A stretch of DNA of 64,000 nt from Flagellimonas maritima (GTDB taxonomy: Bacteria > Bacteroidota > Bacteroidia > Flavobacteriales > Flavobacteriaceae), in contig NZ_CP030104.1 in the NCBI RefSeq assembly GCF_003269425.1, positions 987,501 through 1,051,500 of the forward strand, written 5' to 3'. Below are positions 11,251 through 19,409 of this stretch, piece by piece. The position numbers were made by a program, and so were the translations under genes. The first letter of the stretch is position 1. Each line of letters begins with the position of its first letter. The notes under the pieces were generated by a model. That model saw only the letters and a program-made list of their open reading frames with translations. It searched no databases and was not told where the DNA came from.

Positions 11251-13710
11251 ATGAAACCCCAGATATTTGTTTTTTTACTCATCTCCTTATTATTATCCTG
11301 TAAAGATGAAGTCACGACCACAGATTCTTTATTAAAGTATTTACCTCCAAATGCAGCATTGATAATAAAAATAAATAATCTTCCCAATTTTAAAAGTGAG
11401 CTAAAAAACAATTCATTTTTAAATAAGATGGATAATTTGGAATTACATGAAAATATATCCAGGAAAGTCAGCGATCTAGAAAATATAAATTCTGACGCAA
11501 CCTGTGTTCTGGCATTTTATGAAATTGGAAAGAAAAATTATGAAATCGTTTTAGTATCAAAAAATACAGTTGATTTTTTCAATACAAAAAATGTAAGCAA
11601 CAAAACAATTGAAACCCTAAATTATCAAGATAGGAACATTAAAAAATATAGTCTTGATGATTCTGAGATATATAGTATAATAGAAGACAGCACCATCATT
11701 CTAACTTCGTCCATGATGTTGATGGAAAATATGGTTCGCGCTAAAGTGGATTATCCAATAGATTCCGAATTAAAAAAATTATATGAAACTTCTGAAATTA
11801 ATAAACCGGCAACCCTATTTTTAAATCTTAGAGAACCATCTTCAATGATATCTTCCCAATTAATTGAAGGACGAAACAAACTTGGGGACTTTTGCGATTG
11901 GATATCCCTTGATTTTTCTGCGAATTCAGATAATTTAAATTTTAACGGAATCGCGATAGCTTCAGATTCTACGAAAAATTTTATCAATCTTTTTAAGAGA
12001 ACAAATCCATTAACCAATAAAACGCCATTTATAGCCCCCCTGAACGCACAGGCAATAATCTCCTATACTTTTGATGATTATCTGGTCTTTGCAAAAAATC
12101 AAAACAATTATTTGGATAGAACCAGGCGTATTGATTCTCTTTTCAACACGATTGAAGAATTGGGGATAATTTATTCAAATTCACAAAAGGCGATTATCCT
12201 AAATTCATTTGGAACAGAGAGCTTATCCGAGTTTTTGGATGTTAACAGAACCTCCTCTTCAATCTATCAAGGCAGTGAAATACTTTCAATATCAGCTCAT
12301 GATTTGCTTACAAAAACTTTTAATCCGCTGGTAACAGATTTTGAATCCAAATATTATACGATTCTTGAAAATGCATTTATTTTTTCGGAAAAAAAAGAAA
12401 TATTGCAAACCATTATAAACAATTATAAAACCAATTCCTCATTTGGTAAGACAGACTTCTACAAAAGTGCCATGGCATCTTTGGCAAATGAATCCACCAT
12501 ACTTTTTATCTCCAACGCTTCAGGAATTGATTTTTTTACGGAAAAAGAATTTCCCTCTACATTTTATAATTCAATAAAGGAAAAAGATTTCTCCGACCAC
12601 ACATTTGCAGCCCAAGTAGTAGCTGAAGAAAATTTTGCCCACATCAACTTTTTGGTCTCTAAAATAGAAAAGCCCGTAAAAACCAAAACAGTAACTCCCC
12701 TATTTACTTTAGAGTTGGATACAGATTTAGCGAACAAACCACAATTTGTCAAAAACCATAGAACAAATAAACAAGAGATTATAGTTCAAGATCAGAATAA
12801 TTTTTTATACCTAATCTCCACGGAAGGCAAAGTACTTTGGAAAAAACAATTGGAAGGCAGAATACAGGGCAAAATACATCAAGTGGACATCTACAAAAAT
12901 GGACGTCTGCAAATCGCATTCTGCACAAATAACAAATTTTCTATACTAGATAGAAATGGCAATGAAGTGTCTCCCTTTAAAAAGACCTTTGAGGGCGGTA
13001 ATCTAAACCCATTGGCTGTTTTTGATTATGAGGGTAAAAAAGACTATCGTTTTATTGTCACTCAGGGCGAAAAAGTTTTTATGTACAACAACAAGGCACA
13101 AATAGTCGATGGATTTATATATACCAAAGCCGAAAGTCCTATCATGCAACCTCCAAAGCATTTTAGAATTTCCAATAAAGATTATTTAATATTTCAATTG
13201 GAAAACCAAAGCTTAAAGATTCTTCATAGAACAGGTAGGGAACGTATCAAAGTTGACCAAAAAATAGATTTTTCCAGCAATGAGACATATTTGTACAAGA
13301 ACAAATTTTCCATAACCAATAATAAAGGAGTGCTTCATCAAATAGATACAAAGGGTAAACTCACCAGCACCAATTTTAACTTGAACAAAGACCACGGAAT
13401 GTACGCCACGAACAATACTTTGGTTTTTATGGATGATAACGTCTTGAGCATAAGGGGTAAAAAAGTCGAGCTGGAACTGGGAGTTTATACCAAACCAAAA
13501 ATTTTCTACATATACGATAAAATTTACGTGAGCGTTACGGACATCCAAAACCAAAAAATATACTTGTTCGATAGCCAAGCATTGCCAATTGCCAATTTCC
13601 CAGTTTTTGGCAATTCCATTATCGATTTAGCGGATATGGACAATGACAGAAAATTAGAGTTAGTAGCAAAAGATCAAGAAAATTCAATTATCGTATACAA
13701 AATAAATTAG
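11251..13710 (+). CDS. Large lipoprotein of unknown function with C-terminal propeller-like half
   Basis: I do not recognise the family. The ATG at 11251 is preferred over an upstream TTG because it starts a clean lipoprotein signal (MKPQIFVFLLISLLLSC, Cys17). The 819-residue product has an N-terminal half with repeated 'LDVNRTSS..YQGSEIL' type mixed alpha/beta sequence, reminiscent of proteins measuring a residual/score, and a C-terminal half (from about residue 490) with regular strands such as QEIIVQDQNNFLYLISTEGKVLWKKQLEG, GKKDYRFIVTQGEKVFMYN and DMDNDRKLELVAKDQENSI, which look like PQQ/FG-GAP beta-propeller blades. It sits in the periplasm or on the outer membrane. It follows rnhB closely and may be cotranscribed. 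Confidence 0.8.
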   Translation: MKPQIFVFLLISLLLSCKDEVTTTDSLLKYLPPNAALIIKINNLPNFKSELKNNSFLNKMDNLELHENISRKVSDLENINSDATCVLAFYEIGKKNYEIVLVSKNTVDFFNTKNVSNKTIETLNYQDRNIKKYSLDDSEIYSIIEDSTIILTSSMMLMENMVRAKVDYPIDSELKKLYETSEINKPATLFLNLREPSSMISSQLIEGRNKLGDFCDWISLDFSANSDNLNFNGIAIASDSTKNFINLFKRTNPLTNKTPFIAPLNAQAIISYTFDDYLVFAKNQNNYLDRTRRIDSLFNTIEELGIIYSNSQKAIILNSFGTESLSEFLDVNRTSSSIYQGSEILSISAHDLLTKTFNPLVTDFESKYYTILENAFIFSEKKEILQTIINNYKTNSSFGKTDFYKSAMASLANESTILFISNASGIDFFTEKEFPSTFYNSIKEKDFSDHTFAAQVVAEENFAHINFLVSKIEKPVKTKTVTPLFTLELDTDLANKPQFVKNHRTNKQEIIVQDQNNFLYLISTEGKVLWKKQLEGRIQGKIHQVDIYKNGRLQIAFCTNNKFSILDRNGNEVSPFKKTFEGGNLNPLAVFDYEGKKDYRFIVTQGEKVFMYNNKAQIVDGFIYTKAESPIMQPPKHFRISNKDYLIFQLENQSLKILHRTGRERIKVDQKIDFSSNETYLYKNKFSITNNKGVLHQIDTKGKLTSTNFNLNKDHGMYATNNTLVFMDDNVLSIRGKKVELELGVYTKPKIFYIYDKIYVSVTDIQNQKIYLFDSQALPIANFPVFGNSIIDLADMDNDRKLELVAKDQENSIIVYKIN

Positions 13711-13800
13711 CAGCTTTATTAAAGCAACTTGTACATACATTTAAACAATATATACATCTTACCTGTGTAAAATCATCCAATTTTGTAATTTTCAATCAAT

Positions 13801-13822
13801 TACGATATCTTTTAGTATCGTA
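13801..13822. promoter_or_regulatory. Inverted repeat upstream of the OmpA-type gene
   Basis: TACGATA and TATCGTA form a perfect 7-bp inverted repeat separated by eight bases, 24 bases before the ATG at 13846. It could be a repressor operator or a leader hairpin. No known motif was recognised. Confidence 0.45.
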
Positions 13823-13845
13823 TTACTAACTAAACACTTATTTAC

Positions 13846-15162
13846 ATGAAAACCTCTTTTATGGGCAAAATCCTTATGGTTTTTGCTTTATCATTCTGTT
13901 TTAATGCCAATGCGCAATTTTTCAAAAAATTAGCAAAAAAAGCCGAAAGAGCTGCCGAGAGAACCGTTGAGAGACGTGTAGAACGAGAAAGCGAGAAGAA
14001 AACCGACCAAGCACTGGATAGTGTTTTGGGCGATGGCTCCGGAAGTAAAAAAGCTCCCAGAACACCTCAAGAAAACCAAGGAAATTTACCTTCAAGCACC
14101 AGTGGAAATCAAAGCTCAACCGGTACATCCACGGAACCGTCAAAAGGAGGGCCAAAAACGATAGAGGTATACAGCAAGTTCGATTTTGTTCCCGGTGACA
14201 GACAATTATTTTTTGATAATTTCCAAAACGACTTTGTAGGCGATTTTCCTTCCAAATGGAATACCGATGGTAGCGGAGAAGTAGTGGAGATAAGTAGCGA
14301 GAGCGAAAAATGGTTTGAAATAAAACCTAATTCCTTTTATATACCAGATGTACCATCACTGCCTACTGATTACACTATAGAATTTGATATCTTGGCCAAT
14401 GGACTCGATAATAAGACTTCATCTACGGCAAAGCTGCGCTTTATTTTGGATGATAGTGACAAATTTGGGTATGGTGCAAATGCCGTTTATGCCTATCTTC
14501 CTTTTTGTCAATATACCCCTGTTGGTATTGGAATTTGGAATAATATCAGTGGTAAGAATGTTATCCGAAATACTGTTACAGCAGACATAAGAAAGGACGT
14601 TCTACAAAAAGTTCACGTATCCGTTGCGGTAAACGATAAGCGTTTCAGGCTTTGGGTCAATGAAAATAAATATATCGATGTGCCCAGACTGGTTCCTTCT
14701 GGGAAAATTGTCTCTTTAAAATTTGAGCCTGTCGGATTTAAGGATGGTAAAGAGCGCTTATTTATTTCAAATTTGAAAGTTGCCGAGGGTGGCGTCGATT
14801 TAAGGAGAAAACTAATTTCCGAAGGGAAAATATCAACAAATGGAATTTTATTTGAATCCGGTTCAGCAAATATCCAACCGCAATCCATGGGCATAATCAG
14901 GCAGATTTCCCAAGTTCTGCAACAAGAAAAAGGGATGAAACTAAAAATTGTTGGCCATACAGATTCTGACGGGTCTGATGAAAACAATCTTAATTTATCC
15001 GAAAAGCGGGCCGAGGCAGTAAAAAACGTATTGGCTACTGTTTACGGAATTTCTTCCAATAGATTAATGTCCGAAGGCAAGGGAGAATCCGAACCCGTGG
15101 AGGATAATGCCACTATTGAAGGCAAAGCACAGAACAGGAGAGTCGAATTTATTAAGCAATAA
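13846..15162 (+). CDS. OmpA family protein with charged N-terminal region
   Basis: A 438-residue exported protein. Signal peptide about 1-23 (ending ANA-QFF), then a strongly charged Lys/Arg/Glu helix (about 24-65, KKLAKKAERAAERTVERRVE), a Ser/Thr/Pro-rich linker (65-105), a beta-rich domain with a lectin/laminin-like look (about 115-320), and a C-terminal OmpA peptidoglycan-binding domain (about 330-438) with the signature LKIVGHTDSDGSDENNLNLSEKRAEAVK and RRVEFIKQ. It probably ties an envelope structure to peptidoglycan. A TapB-like gene follows after 16 bases, suggesting an operon. A palindrome (13801-13822) precedes it. Confidence 0.9.
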   Translation: MKTSFMGKILMVFALSFCFNANAQFFKKLAKKAERAAERTVERRVERESEKKTDQALDSVLGDGSGSKKAPRTPQENQGNLPSSTSGNQSSTGTSTEPSKGGPKTIEVYSKFDFVPGDRQLFFDNFQNDFVGDFPSKWNTDGSGEVVEISSESEKWFEIKPNSFYIPDVPSLPTDYTIEFDILANGLDNKTSSTAKLRFILDDSDKFGYGANAVYAYLPFCQYTPVGIGIWNNISGKNVIRNTVTADIRKDVLQKVHVSVAVNDKRFRLWVNENKYIDVPRLVPSGKIVSLKFEPVGFKDGKERLFISNLKVAEGGVDLRRKLISEGKISTNGILFESGSANIQPQSMGIIRQISQVLQQEKGMKLKIVGHTDSDGSDENNLNLSEKRAEAVKNVLATVYGISSNRLMSEGKGESEPVEDNATIEGKAQNRRVEFIKQ

Positions 15163-15178
15163 CAAAAACCAACAAAAG

Positions 15179-15874
15179 ATGAAAACCAAAGTTATAGTAA
15201 GTGTTCTAACAATTTTTAGCTGTTATTTTCTAGCTGCCCAAAGTGCTTGCAGTAAATATTATCCCCTTGAAGAGGGTGCATCTTTCCAGTATACAAATTA
15301 CAATGGCAAAGGAAAATTGGAAGGTAAAATAGACTATAATGTAACCAACGTTTCCAATAATGGGGATACTACAACTGCGACCATGGAAATGAAATATCAA
15401 GATCGCAAGGGCAAAGAAATAATGGCATCGGACTATGATTTTACCTGTGAGGGGGATGTTGTTAAAATAGATTTTCAATCGTTGATGAACCAACAAATGA
15501 TGCAACAGTTCGCCGCGATGGAAATTGATGTAACGGGCACGGATATAGAATTGCCCAACAACCTGAGCGTTGGTCAAGAATTGGCCGACGCCAATGTAAG
15601 TATAGCTGCCGACATGGGTGGTATGACCATGAACATGAATGTGGAAACAATCAACAGAAAGGTCGAAAAAAAAGAAAAAGTAACCACCCCTGCAGGTGAT
15701 TTTGATTGTGTTGTGATTTATAGCGAAAACAAAACCAAAATGCCTATGATGGGAAGTAAGATTTTTCCATCTAGGATTTGGTTGGCAGAAGGTATTGGAA
15801 TGGTAAAACAAGAAAGCTTTAATCCAAAGGGTAAATTAACAAGTAGTATGGTGCTGACCGAACTCCAAAAATAA
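15179..15874 (+). CDS. TapB-like / DUF3108-like exported protein
   Basis: A 231-residue protein starting at the ATG at 15179, where a clear signal peptide begins (KTKVIVSVLTIFSCYFLAAQS); a longer in-frame reading would overlap the OmpA gene by 56 bases and spoil the signal. The mature part is beta-rich: YYPLEEGASFQYTNYNGKGK, then KVTTPAGDFDCVVIYSENKT and the ending SRIWLAEGIGMVKQESFNPKGKL, the pattern of TapB/DUF3108-type proteins in Bacteroidota. Function is unknown. It follows the OmpA gene by 16 bases and is closed by a long hairpin. Confidence 0.75.
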   Translation: MKTKVIVSVLTIFSCYFLAAQSACSKYYPLEEGASFQYTNYNGKGKLEGKIDYNVTNVSNNGDTTTATMEMKYQDRKGKEIMASDYDFTCEGDVVKIDFQSLMNQQMMQQFAAMEIDVTGTDIELPNNLSVGQELADANVSIAADMGGMTMNMNVETINRKVEKKEKVTTPAGDFDCVVIYSENKTKMPMMGSKIFPSRIWLAEGIGMVKQESFNPKGKLTSSMVLTELQK

Positions 15875-15891
15875 TATCCGTTGTGTTTTTT

Positions 15892-15930
15892 AAAGAGGAA
15901 GCCTCGGTCTAGACGGAGGCTTCCTCTTTT
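15892..15930. terminator. Convergent hairpin terminator overlapping the end of lipB
   Basis: A perfect 14-bp stem (15892-15905 with 15916-15929, core AGAGGAAGCCTC) encloses a ten-base loop. The plus strand ends in CTCTTTT. It lies between two convergent genes. One arm encodes the last residues of LipB (EEASV) and the lipB stop codon is in the loop, so the hairpin is partly coding. Confidence 0.75.
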
Positions 15931-16625
15931 ATCAACTCTGCTTTGAAAAGCTTTTCAAAATACTTGTGGAGTTTCACTTTTATTTCATCCATATCAATCT
16001 TTTGCTTGCCCAGCTCTACATTTAAAGAAGTTACCGCCTTATCCTTTATTCCGCAAGGAATCATCATATCAAAATATCCTAAATCTGAATTTATGTTTAA
16101 GGCAAAACCGTGCATGGTAACCCACCTGCTCGCTCTTACGCCCATAGCACATATCTTTCGTGCAAATGGTGTTCCAACATCCAGCCAAACCCCTGTTTCA
16201 CCTTCGGAGCGTTCTGCCTCCAATCCATATTCGGCCAGAGTCAAAATAACCATCTCTTCCAGTAGCCGTAGATATTTGTGGATATCTGTAAAGAAATTAT
16301 CAAGGTCCAAAATAGGGTAGCCTACAATCTGTCCTGGGCCGTGGTATGTAATATCCCCGCCTCTATTAATTTTGTAAAATTTGGCGCCTTTTTTCTCAAG
16401 CACCTTTTCATCTACCAGTAAATTTGACATATCCCCACTTTTACCAAGTGTATAAACGTGCGGGTGCTCTACAAAAATAAAGTGATTTGGCGTTTTATCT
16501 TTAGTGCCTGATCTCCTGTTTTTGATTTTAAGATCAACGATTTTCTGAAACAGTTTTTCTTGGTAATCCCAAGTTTCCTTGTAATCCTTAAGTCCTAAAT
16601 CCTCCAGAAAGACTTTCTTGTTCAT
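15909..16625 (-). CDS. lipB: Octanoyltransferase (lipoyl-ACP transferase)
   Basis: A 238-residue enzyme that moves the octanoyl group from acyl carrier protein to lipoyl domains, the first step of lipoic acid cofactor synthesis. Diagnostic blocks are HPHVYTLGKSGD, RGGDITYHGPGQIVGYPI (residues 88-105), and the catalytic pair Lys157 (ARKICAMGVR) and Cys191 (MIPCGIKDKAVTSL). The ATG at 16625 is preferred to one five codons upstream because a TATCTTTG promoter element overlaps the extra codons and because family members begin here. The 3' end overlaps a terminator hairpin. Confidence 0.96.
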   Translation of the reverse strand: MNKKVFLEDLGLKDYKETWDYQEKLFQKIVDLKIKNRRSGTKDKTPNHFIFVEHPHVYTLGKSGDMSNLLVDEKVLEKKGAKFYKINRGGDITYHGPGQIVGYPILDLDNFFTDIHKYLRLLEEMVILTLAEYGLEAERSEGETGVWLDVGTPFARKICAMGVRASRWVTMHGFALNINSDLGYFDMMIPCGIKDKAVTSLNVELGKQKIDMDEIKVKLHKYFEKLFKAELIKEEASV

Positions 16626-16629
16626 CCCG

Positions 16630-16637
16630 CAAAGATA
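16630..16637 (-). promoter_or_regulatory. Candidate -7 element of lipB
   Basis: The minus strand reads TATCTTTG, an exact TAnnTTTG match ending only four bases before the lipB ATG at 16625. If used, the lipB transcript would be nearly leaderless. No well-spaced TTG was found. Confidence 0.4.
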
Positions 16638-16657
16638 CAAACACCTTTATCCAAAAA

Positions 16658-17398
16658 CTAGTCCTCCAGTTCAACCTTCAAATCTAAAACGGAAGGGTCT
16701 TTCATGAGGTCCATAAAATCTACCTCGTAGAACATGGTTTTGCCATCTGCACTAAAAGTGGCACCTTCAACATTTGTGGATCTTACTTTTTTCGGAAATT
16801 GATATTTAAGGGTATATGTTGATCCTGAGAGAAACATTTCGGCTCCTTGCAAGCTATCCAATCCCTTTTGAAAGAGTTCTTCATCTATAATTTTCGCTTT
16901 ACGGGAAAAAATATTATTAGAGAATGTATAGTTGACCTCTGTCGTTGCGTCTTGATTACCTATGGGCGCCGACTTTTGCTGCCCATTTTTTGGGCCAAGA
17001 GCGCTTGCGCCTTGAAATGCATTGAATGCATCATTTACCTCACTTACATCCTTGAACTCACTGAACAAATCAAATTTCATTATTTTTTCCTCTGGGTTCA
17101 TGATCATGTGCATGCTAAAAGGTTCCAACTGTTTTAGTTTTGCCTGCTCTTCAGGTGGAAGCTTTGCGATACTATCCTTTTTTTCTTCGAGCATGTCTTT
17201 GAACGAGAACAAAGAATCGACTGGCTTTTCGTTGCTCTTCATCATTTCTTCGCCTGCCATTTCCATAAGCTCCGATCCATCAAAATTGATGGATAACTTC
17301 CCTGAACCATCTTCTTTTAAAGAAATTTCCTCAGTAAAGTTGCATGAGGAAATAAAGGCAATGGCGATTGCCCAACCTAAAAATTGAATTTTTTTCAC
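16658..17398 (-). CDS. Conserved lipoprotein of unknown function
   Basis: A 246-residue lipoprotein: signal MKKIQFLGWAIAIAFISSC (lipobox Cys19), then FTEEISLKEDGSGKLSINFDGSELM, a strand pattern common in Flavobacteriaceae lipoproteins that begin 'F..EI.ideDGSG'. The middle is charged and probably helical (residues 60-90), and the end has beta structure (YTLKYQFPKKVRS.N, FYEVDFMDLM). No catalytic motif seen. It starts 11 bases after the small YqaE-like gene and is probably cotranscribed with it. Confidence 0.75.
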   Translation of the reverse strand: MKKIQFLGWAIAIAFISSCNFTEEISLKEDGSGKLSINFDGSELMEMAGEEMMKSNEKPVDSLFSFKDMLEEKKDSIAKLPPEEQAKLKQLEPFSMHMIMNPEEKIMKFDLFSEFKDVSEVNDAFNAFQGASALGPKNGQQKSAPIGNQDATTEVNYTFSNNIFSRKAKIIDEELFQKGLDSLQGAEMFLSGSTYTLKYQFPKKVRSTNVEGATFSADGKTMFYEVDFMDLMKDPSVLDLKVELED

Positions 17399-17408
17399 TT
17401 GGAATATT

Positions 17409-17564
17409 TTAGTTCGTGTTATTTAGTATGACCAAAGCCCCAATAATACCGGGCACCCAACCACATAAGGTTAAAAGTAATACAATAACAAAAGAACCAC
17501 AACCTTTTCCGATAACTGACAAGGGTGGAAAAATAATCGCCAATAATACTCTCCAGAAACTCAT
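17409..17564 (-). CDS. YqaE/Pmp3 family small membrane protein
   Basis: A 51-residue protein with two transmembrane helices, read by hand on the minus strand. The sequence MSFWRVLLAIIFPPLSVIGKG ... LTLCGWVPGIIGALVIL shows the family signature: the FPPL motif in the first helix and the L..LGW.PGIIHA-like motif in the second (here GWVPGIIGALVIL). Members (yeast Pmp3, plant RCI2, bacterial YqaE) are induced by salt, cold or envelope stress and affect membrane potential. It is directly upstream of the lipoprotein at 16658-17398 (11-base gap). Confidence 0.93.
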   Translation of the reverse strand: MSFWRVLLAIIFPPLSVIGKGCGSFVIVLLLTLCGWVPGIIGALVILNNTN

Positions 17565-17648
17565 TGATTTGATTTTGATTGATGTTACTTATAGGTATAA
17601 GAATTTCAGGATTTGTTACATAAAAACCAGTAAATTACACCCCATAAT

Positions 17649-18701
17649 ATGATACGAACTTTCGCTTTTCTTGTTTTGGCACTGACCATATTCCCAATAT
17701 CAGCTCAATACAGTTTCTCTGGAACCGTATCAGAAGAAAACGGCGGAAAGGTGATTTACTTATCCTTGGTGGAAGACTACAGAAAATCCTCTCGGATATA
17801 TTTGGACCAGATTGTAAAAAAAGCTGCAGTTGATTCAACAGGATTTTTTCAGTTTAAAGGAAACAATTTGTTAAATGAAAATCGCATATATAGAATACAT
17901 TTGGACGATTGTTTGGACAACGCAGATTCCAATCACTATTTGGGCCAATGCAGTAGTTCGGAAAGTGTTCTTTTTGTGGCCAACAACAATGACGTTGTGC
18001 AGTTTCCTACATCTTTTGAAAATCAGGCGTTGTGTACAATTCAATCAACCAATCCAAAATCATCTTTTCTTTTAGAAGTAGAAAGTCTTAAAGAGGAAAT
18101 GATTTTTGATTTTACAAATTATATCAGCGAAACCAACAAGAAGCTCAATTCCAGGAAATGGTTCCATACACTGCAGAAATTTGGCGAGAATACCAACGAA
18201 CCTTTGGTGGAACTCTATTTATTTGACTTTCTTTCGGATAAAAAGAACGAAACCTACTCTTTCTATTTAAATGATATTTTGAAAAACGATTACTATTCCA
18301 ATTTACTGGAACGTTTGAAGAACAGCTATCCAAATGCAATATTTACGCAACAATACGAAGCAGAGATAGCTACGGATAAACAATTAGCGACCTTCAAGGG
18401 TCAAAAATCTTGGAGCTGGAAATGGACGCTATTGATTCTCTTCCTTATTTCGGCATGTTTGAATGCTTATCTCTTAATTACGAAAAGAAAGAACAGTAAG
18501 GCCAAGAATAAAAGCCTAGTTGAAAAACTGACACCGCAGGAGCAAAAAATTGTAGCGCAGATTTTGCAGGACAAAAGTAACAAGGAAATTGCTTTGGCCA
18601 TGTTTGTAAGTCATAGCACGATTAAAACGCACATCAATAACCTTTATAAAAAATTGGGTGTTTCCACGCGTGGGGAAATTTTGAAACTTTTCAAAAAATA
18701 A
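17649..18701 (+). CDS. Membrane-anchored LuxR-type transcriptional regulator
   Basis: A 350-residue protein with an unusual order: N-terminal signal sequence (1-19, ending ISA-Q), a periplasmic beta-rich domain (about 20-130) with Cys pairs, a helical stretch (about 135-245), one transmembrane helix (about 259-279) and a cytoplasmic LuxR/GerE helix-turn-helix (about 293-349: LTPQEQKIVAQILQDKSNKEIA...VSHSTIKTHINNLYKKLGV). This suggests a one-component sensor reading an envelope signal and binding DNA from the membrane. Such proteins are known in Bacteroidota, mostly uncharacterised. It is divergent from the YqaE/lipoprotein pair, possible targets. Signal and targets are unknown. Confidence 0.85.
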   Translation: MIRTFAFLVLALTIFPISAQYSFSGTVSEENGGKVIYLSLVEDYRKSSRIYLDQIVKKAAVDSTGFFQFKGNNLLNENRIYRIHLDDCLDNADSNHYLGQCSSSESVLFVANNNDVVQFPTSFENQALCTIQSTNPKSSFLLEVESLKEEMIFDFTNYISETNKKLNSRKWFHTLQKFGENTNEPLVELYLFDFLSDKKNETYSFYLNDILKNDYYSNLLERLKNSYPNAIFTQQYEAEIATDKQLATFKGQKSWSWKWTLLILFLISACLNAYLLITKRKNSKAKNKSLVEKLTPQEQKIVAQILQDKSNKEIALAMFVSHSTIKTHINNLYKKLGVSTRGEILKLFKK

Positions 18702-18802
18702 AAAATTTCCACCGGGGGTCTAGTCCTCATTTCCAACTATCCCAATGCTTCGTTCATTTTAGTTTTATGTGATTTTCGCATCCAAATCTTAAACTGAAAA
18801 TC

Positions 18803-19360
18803 ATGAAATCAAAAATTATCATCGTTTTTTGCATTTGGACAACACTTACGTTTTCGCAAGAATTCAATAAAGAAATCACTTTAGAAAACGCCAGCAAATT
18901 TATGGTAGGAAAAATTAATCGGAAGGGGTTGCAAGCTGAGCCCTACAATTCTTGGTTCAACCAAGGTTACGGGAATTATGAAGTGGATTACGCCTTAGTA
19001 AAAATGTTCAAAAAACGTCTCGCCAAACACCATGTGAAACTTTTTCTGGGCACTTGGTGCGGCGACAGTAAAAGAGAAGTCCCCAGAATCATAAAAATTT
19101 TAGATGCTGCAAAATTTCCAATGGAACAATTGGAAATCATTGCACTGGACAGGAGAAAAGAGTATTACAAAAAGAGCGCTACAGGAGAGGAAGAGGGTCT
19201 AAACATTATAAAAGTTCCAACAATGGTTTTTTTCAAAAATAGAAAAGAAGTGAACCGAATAGTAGAAAGTCCCATTGAATCTTTGGAAGAAGATATGGCG
19301 CAAATTACCAACGAAAAACCCTATACCCCCAATTATGCGACATTAAGTAAGGCCAACTAA
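18803..19360 (+). CDS. Exported thioredoxin-fold protein with one active-site Cys
   Basis: A 185-residue protein with a signal peptide (about 1-18, ending TFS-Q) and a thioredoxin fold: VKLFLGTWCGDSKREVPRIIK (78-98) and the cis-Pro block KVPTMVFF. The active site reads C86-G-D-S89, so the second Cys of CxxC is Ser. It therefore cannot form the usual intramolecular disulfide, and may act as a monothiol isomerase or have lost redox activity. Related CGDS proteins occur in Bacteroidota. It is followed by a strong hairpin just before lysS. Confidence 0.82.
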   Translation: MKSKIIIVFCIWTTLTFSQEFNKEITLENASKFMVGKINRKGLQAEPYNSWFNQGYGNYEVDYALVKMFKKRLAKHHVKLFLGTWCGDSKREVPRIIKILDAAKFPMEQLEIIALDRRKEYYKKSATGEEEGLNIIKVPTMVFFKNRKEVNRIVESPIESLEEDMAQITNEKPYTPNYATLSKAN

Positions 19361-19363
19361 GGA

Positions 19364-19402
19364 ATTAAAGCGCAAAAGTGTAATTTTGCGCTTTAATTTT
19401 TT
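19364..19402 (+). terminator. Long hairpin with T run just before lysS
   Basis: A perfect 14-bp stem (19364-19377 with 19384-19397, ATTAAAGCGCAAAA with TTTTGCGCTTTAAT) and six-base loop are followed by TTTTT. It ends the thioredoxin-like transcript. The loop and descending arm contain TAATTTTG (19381-19388), an exact -7 element that could start the lysS transcript, as its ATG is only 22 bases further. Confidence 0.85.
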
Positions 19403-19409
19403 ATAGACT

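Noticed and set aside
15107..15178. Upstream ATG start for the TapB-like gene
   Set aside because: It would overlap the OmpA coding end by 56 bases and precede the natural signal peptide.
15230..15811. A 193-codon minus-strand frame inside the TapB-like gene
   Set aside because: Shadow of a gene with a signal peptide and recognisable family pattern; the antisense product is rich in His and Phe with no order.
17416..17652. A 78-codon plus-strand frame
   Set aside because: It covers the opposite strand of the YqaE/Pmp3 gene, whose protein is clearly recognisable, and has low-complexity polar sequence.
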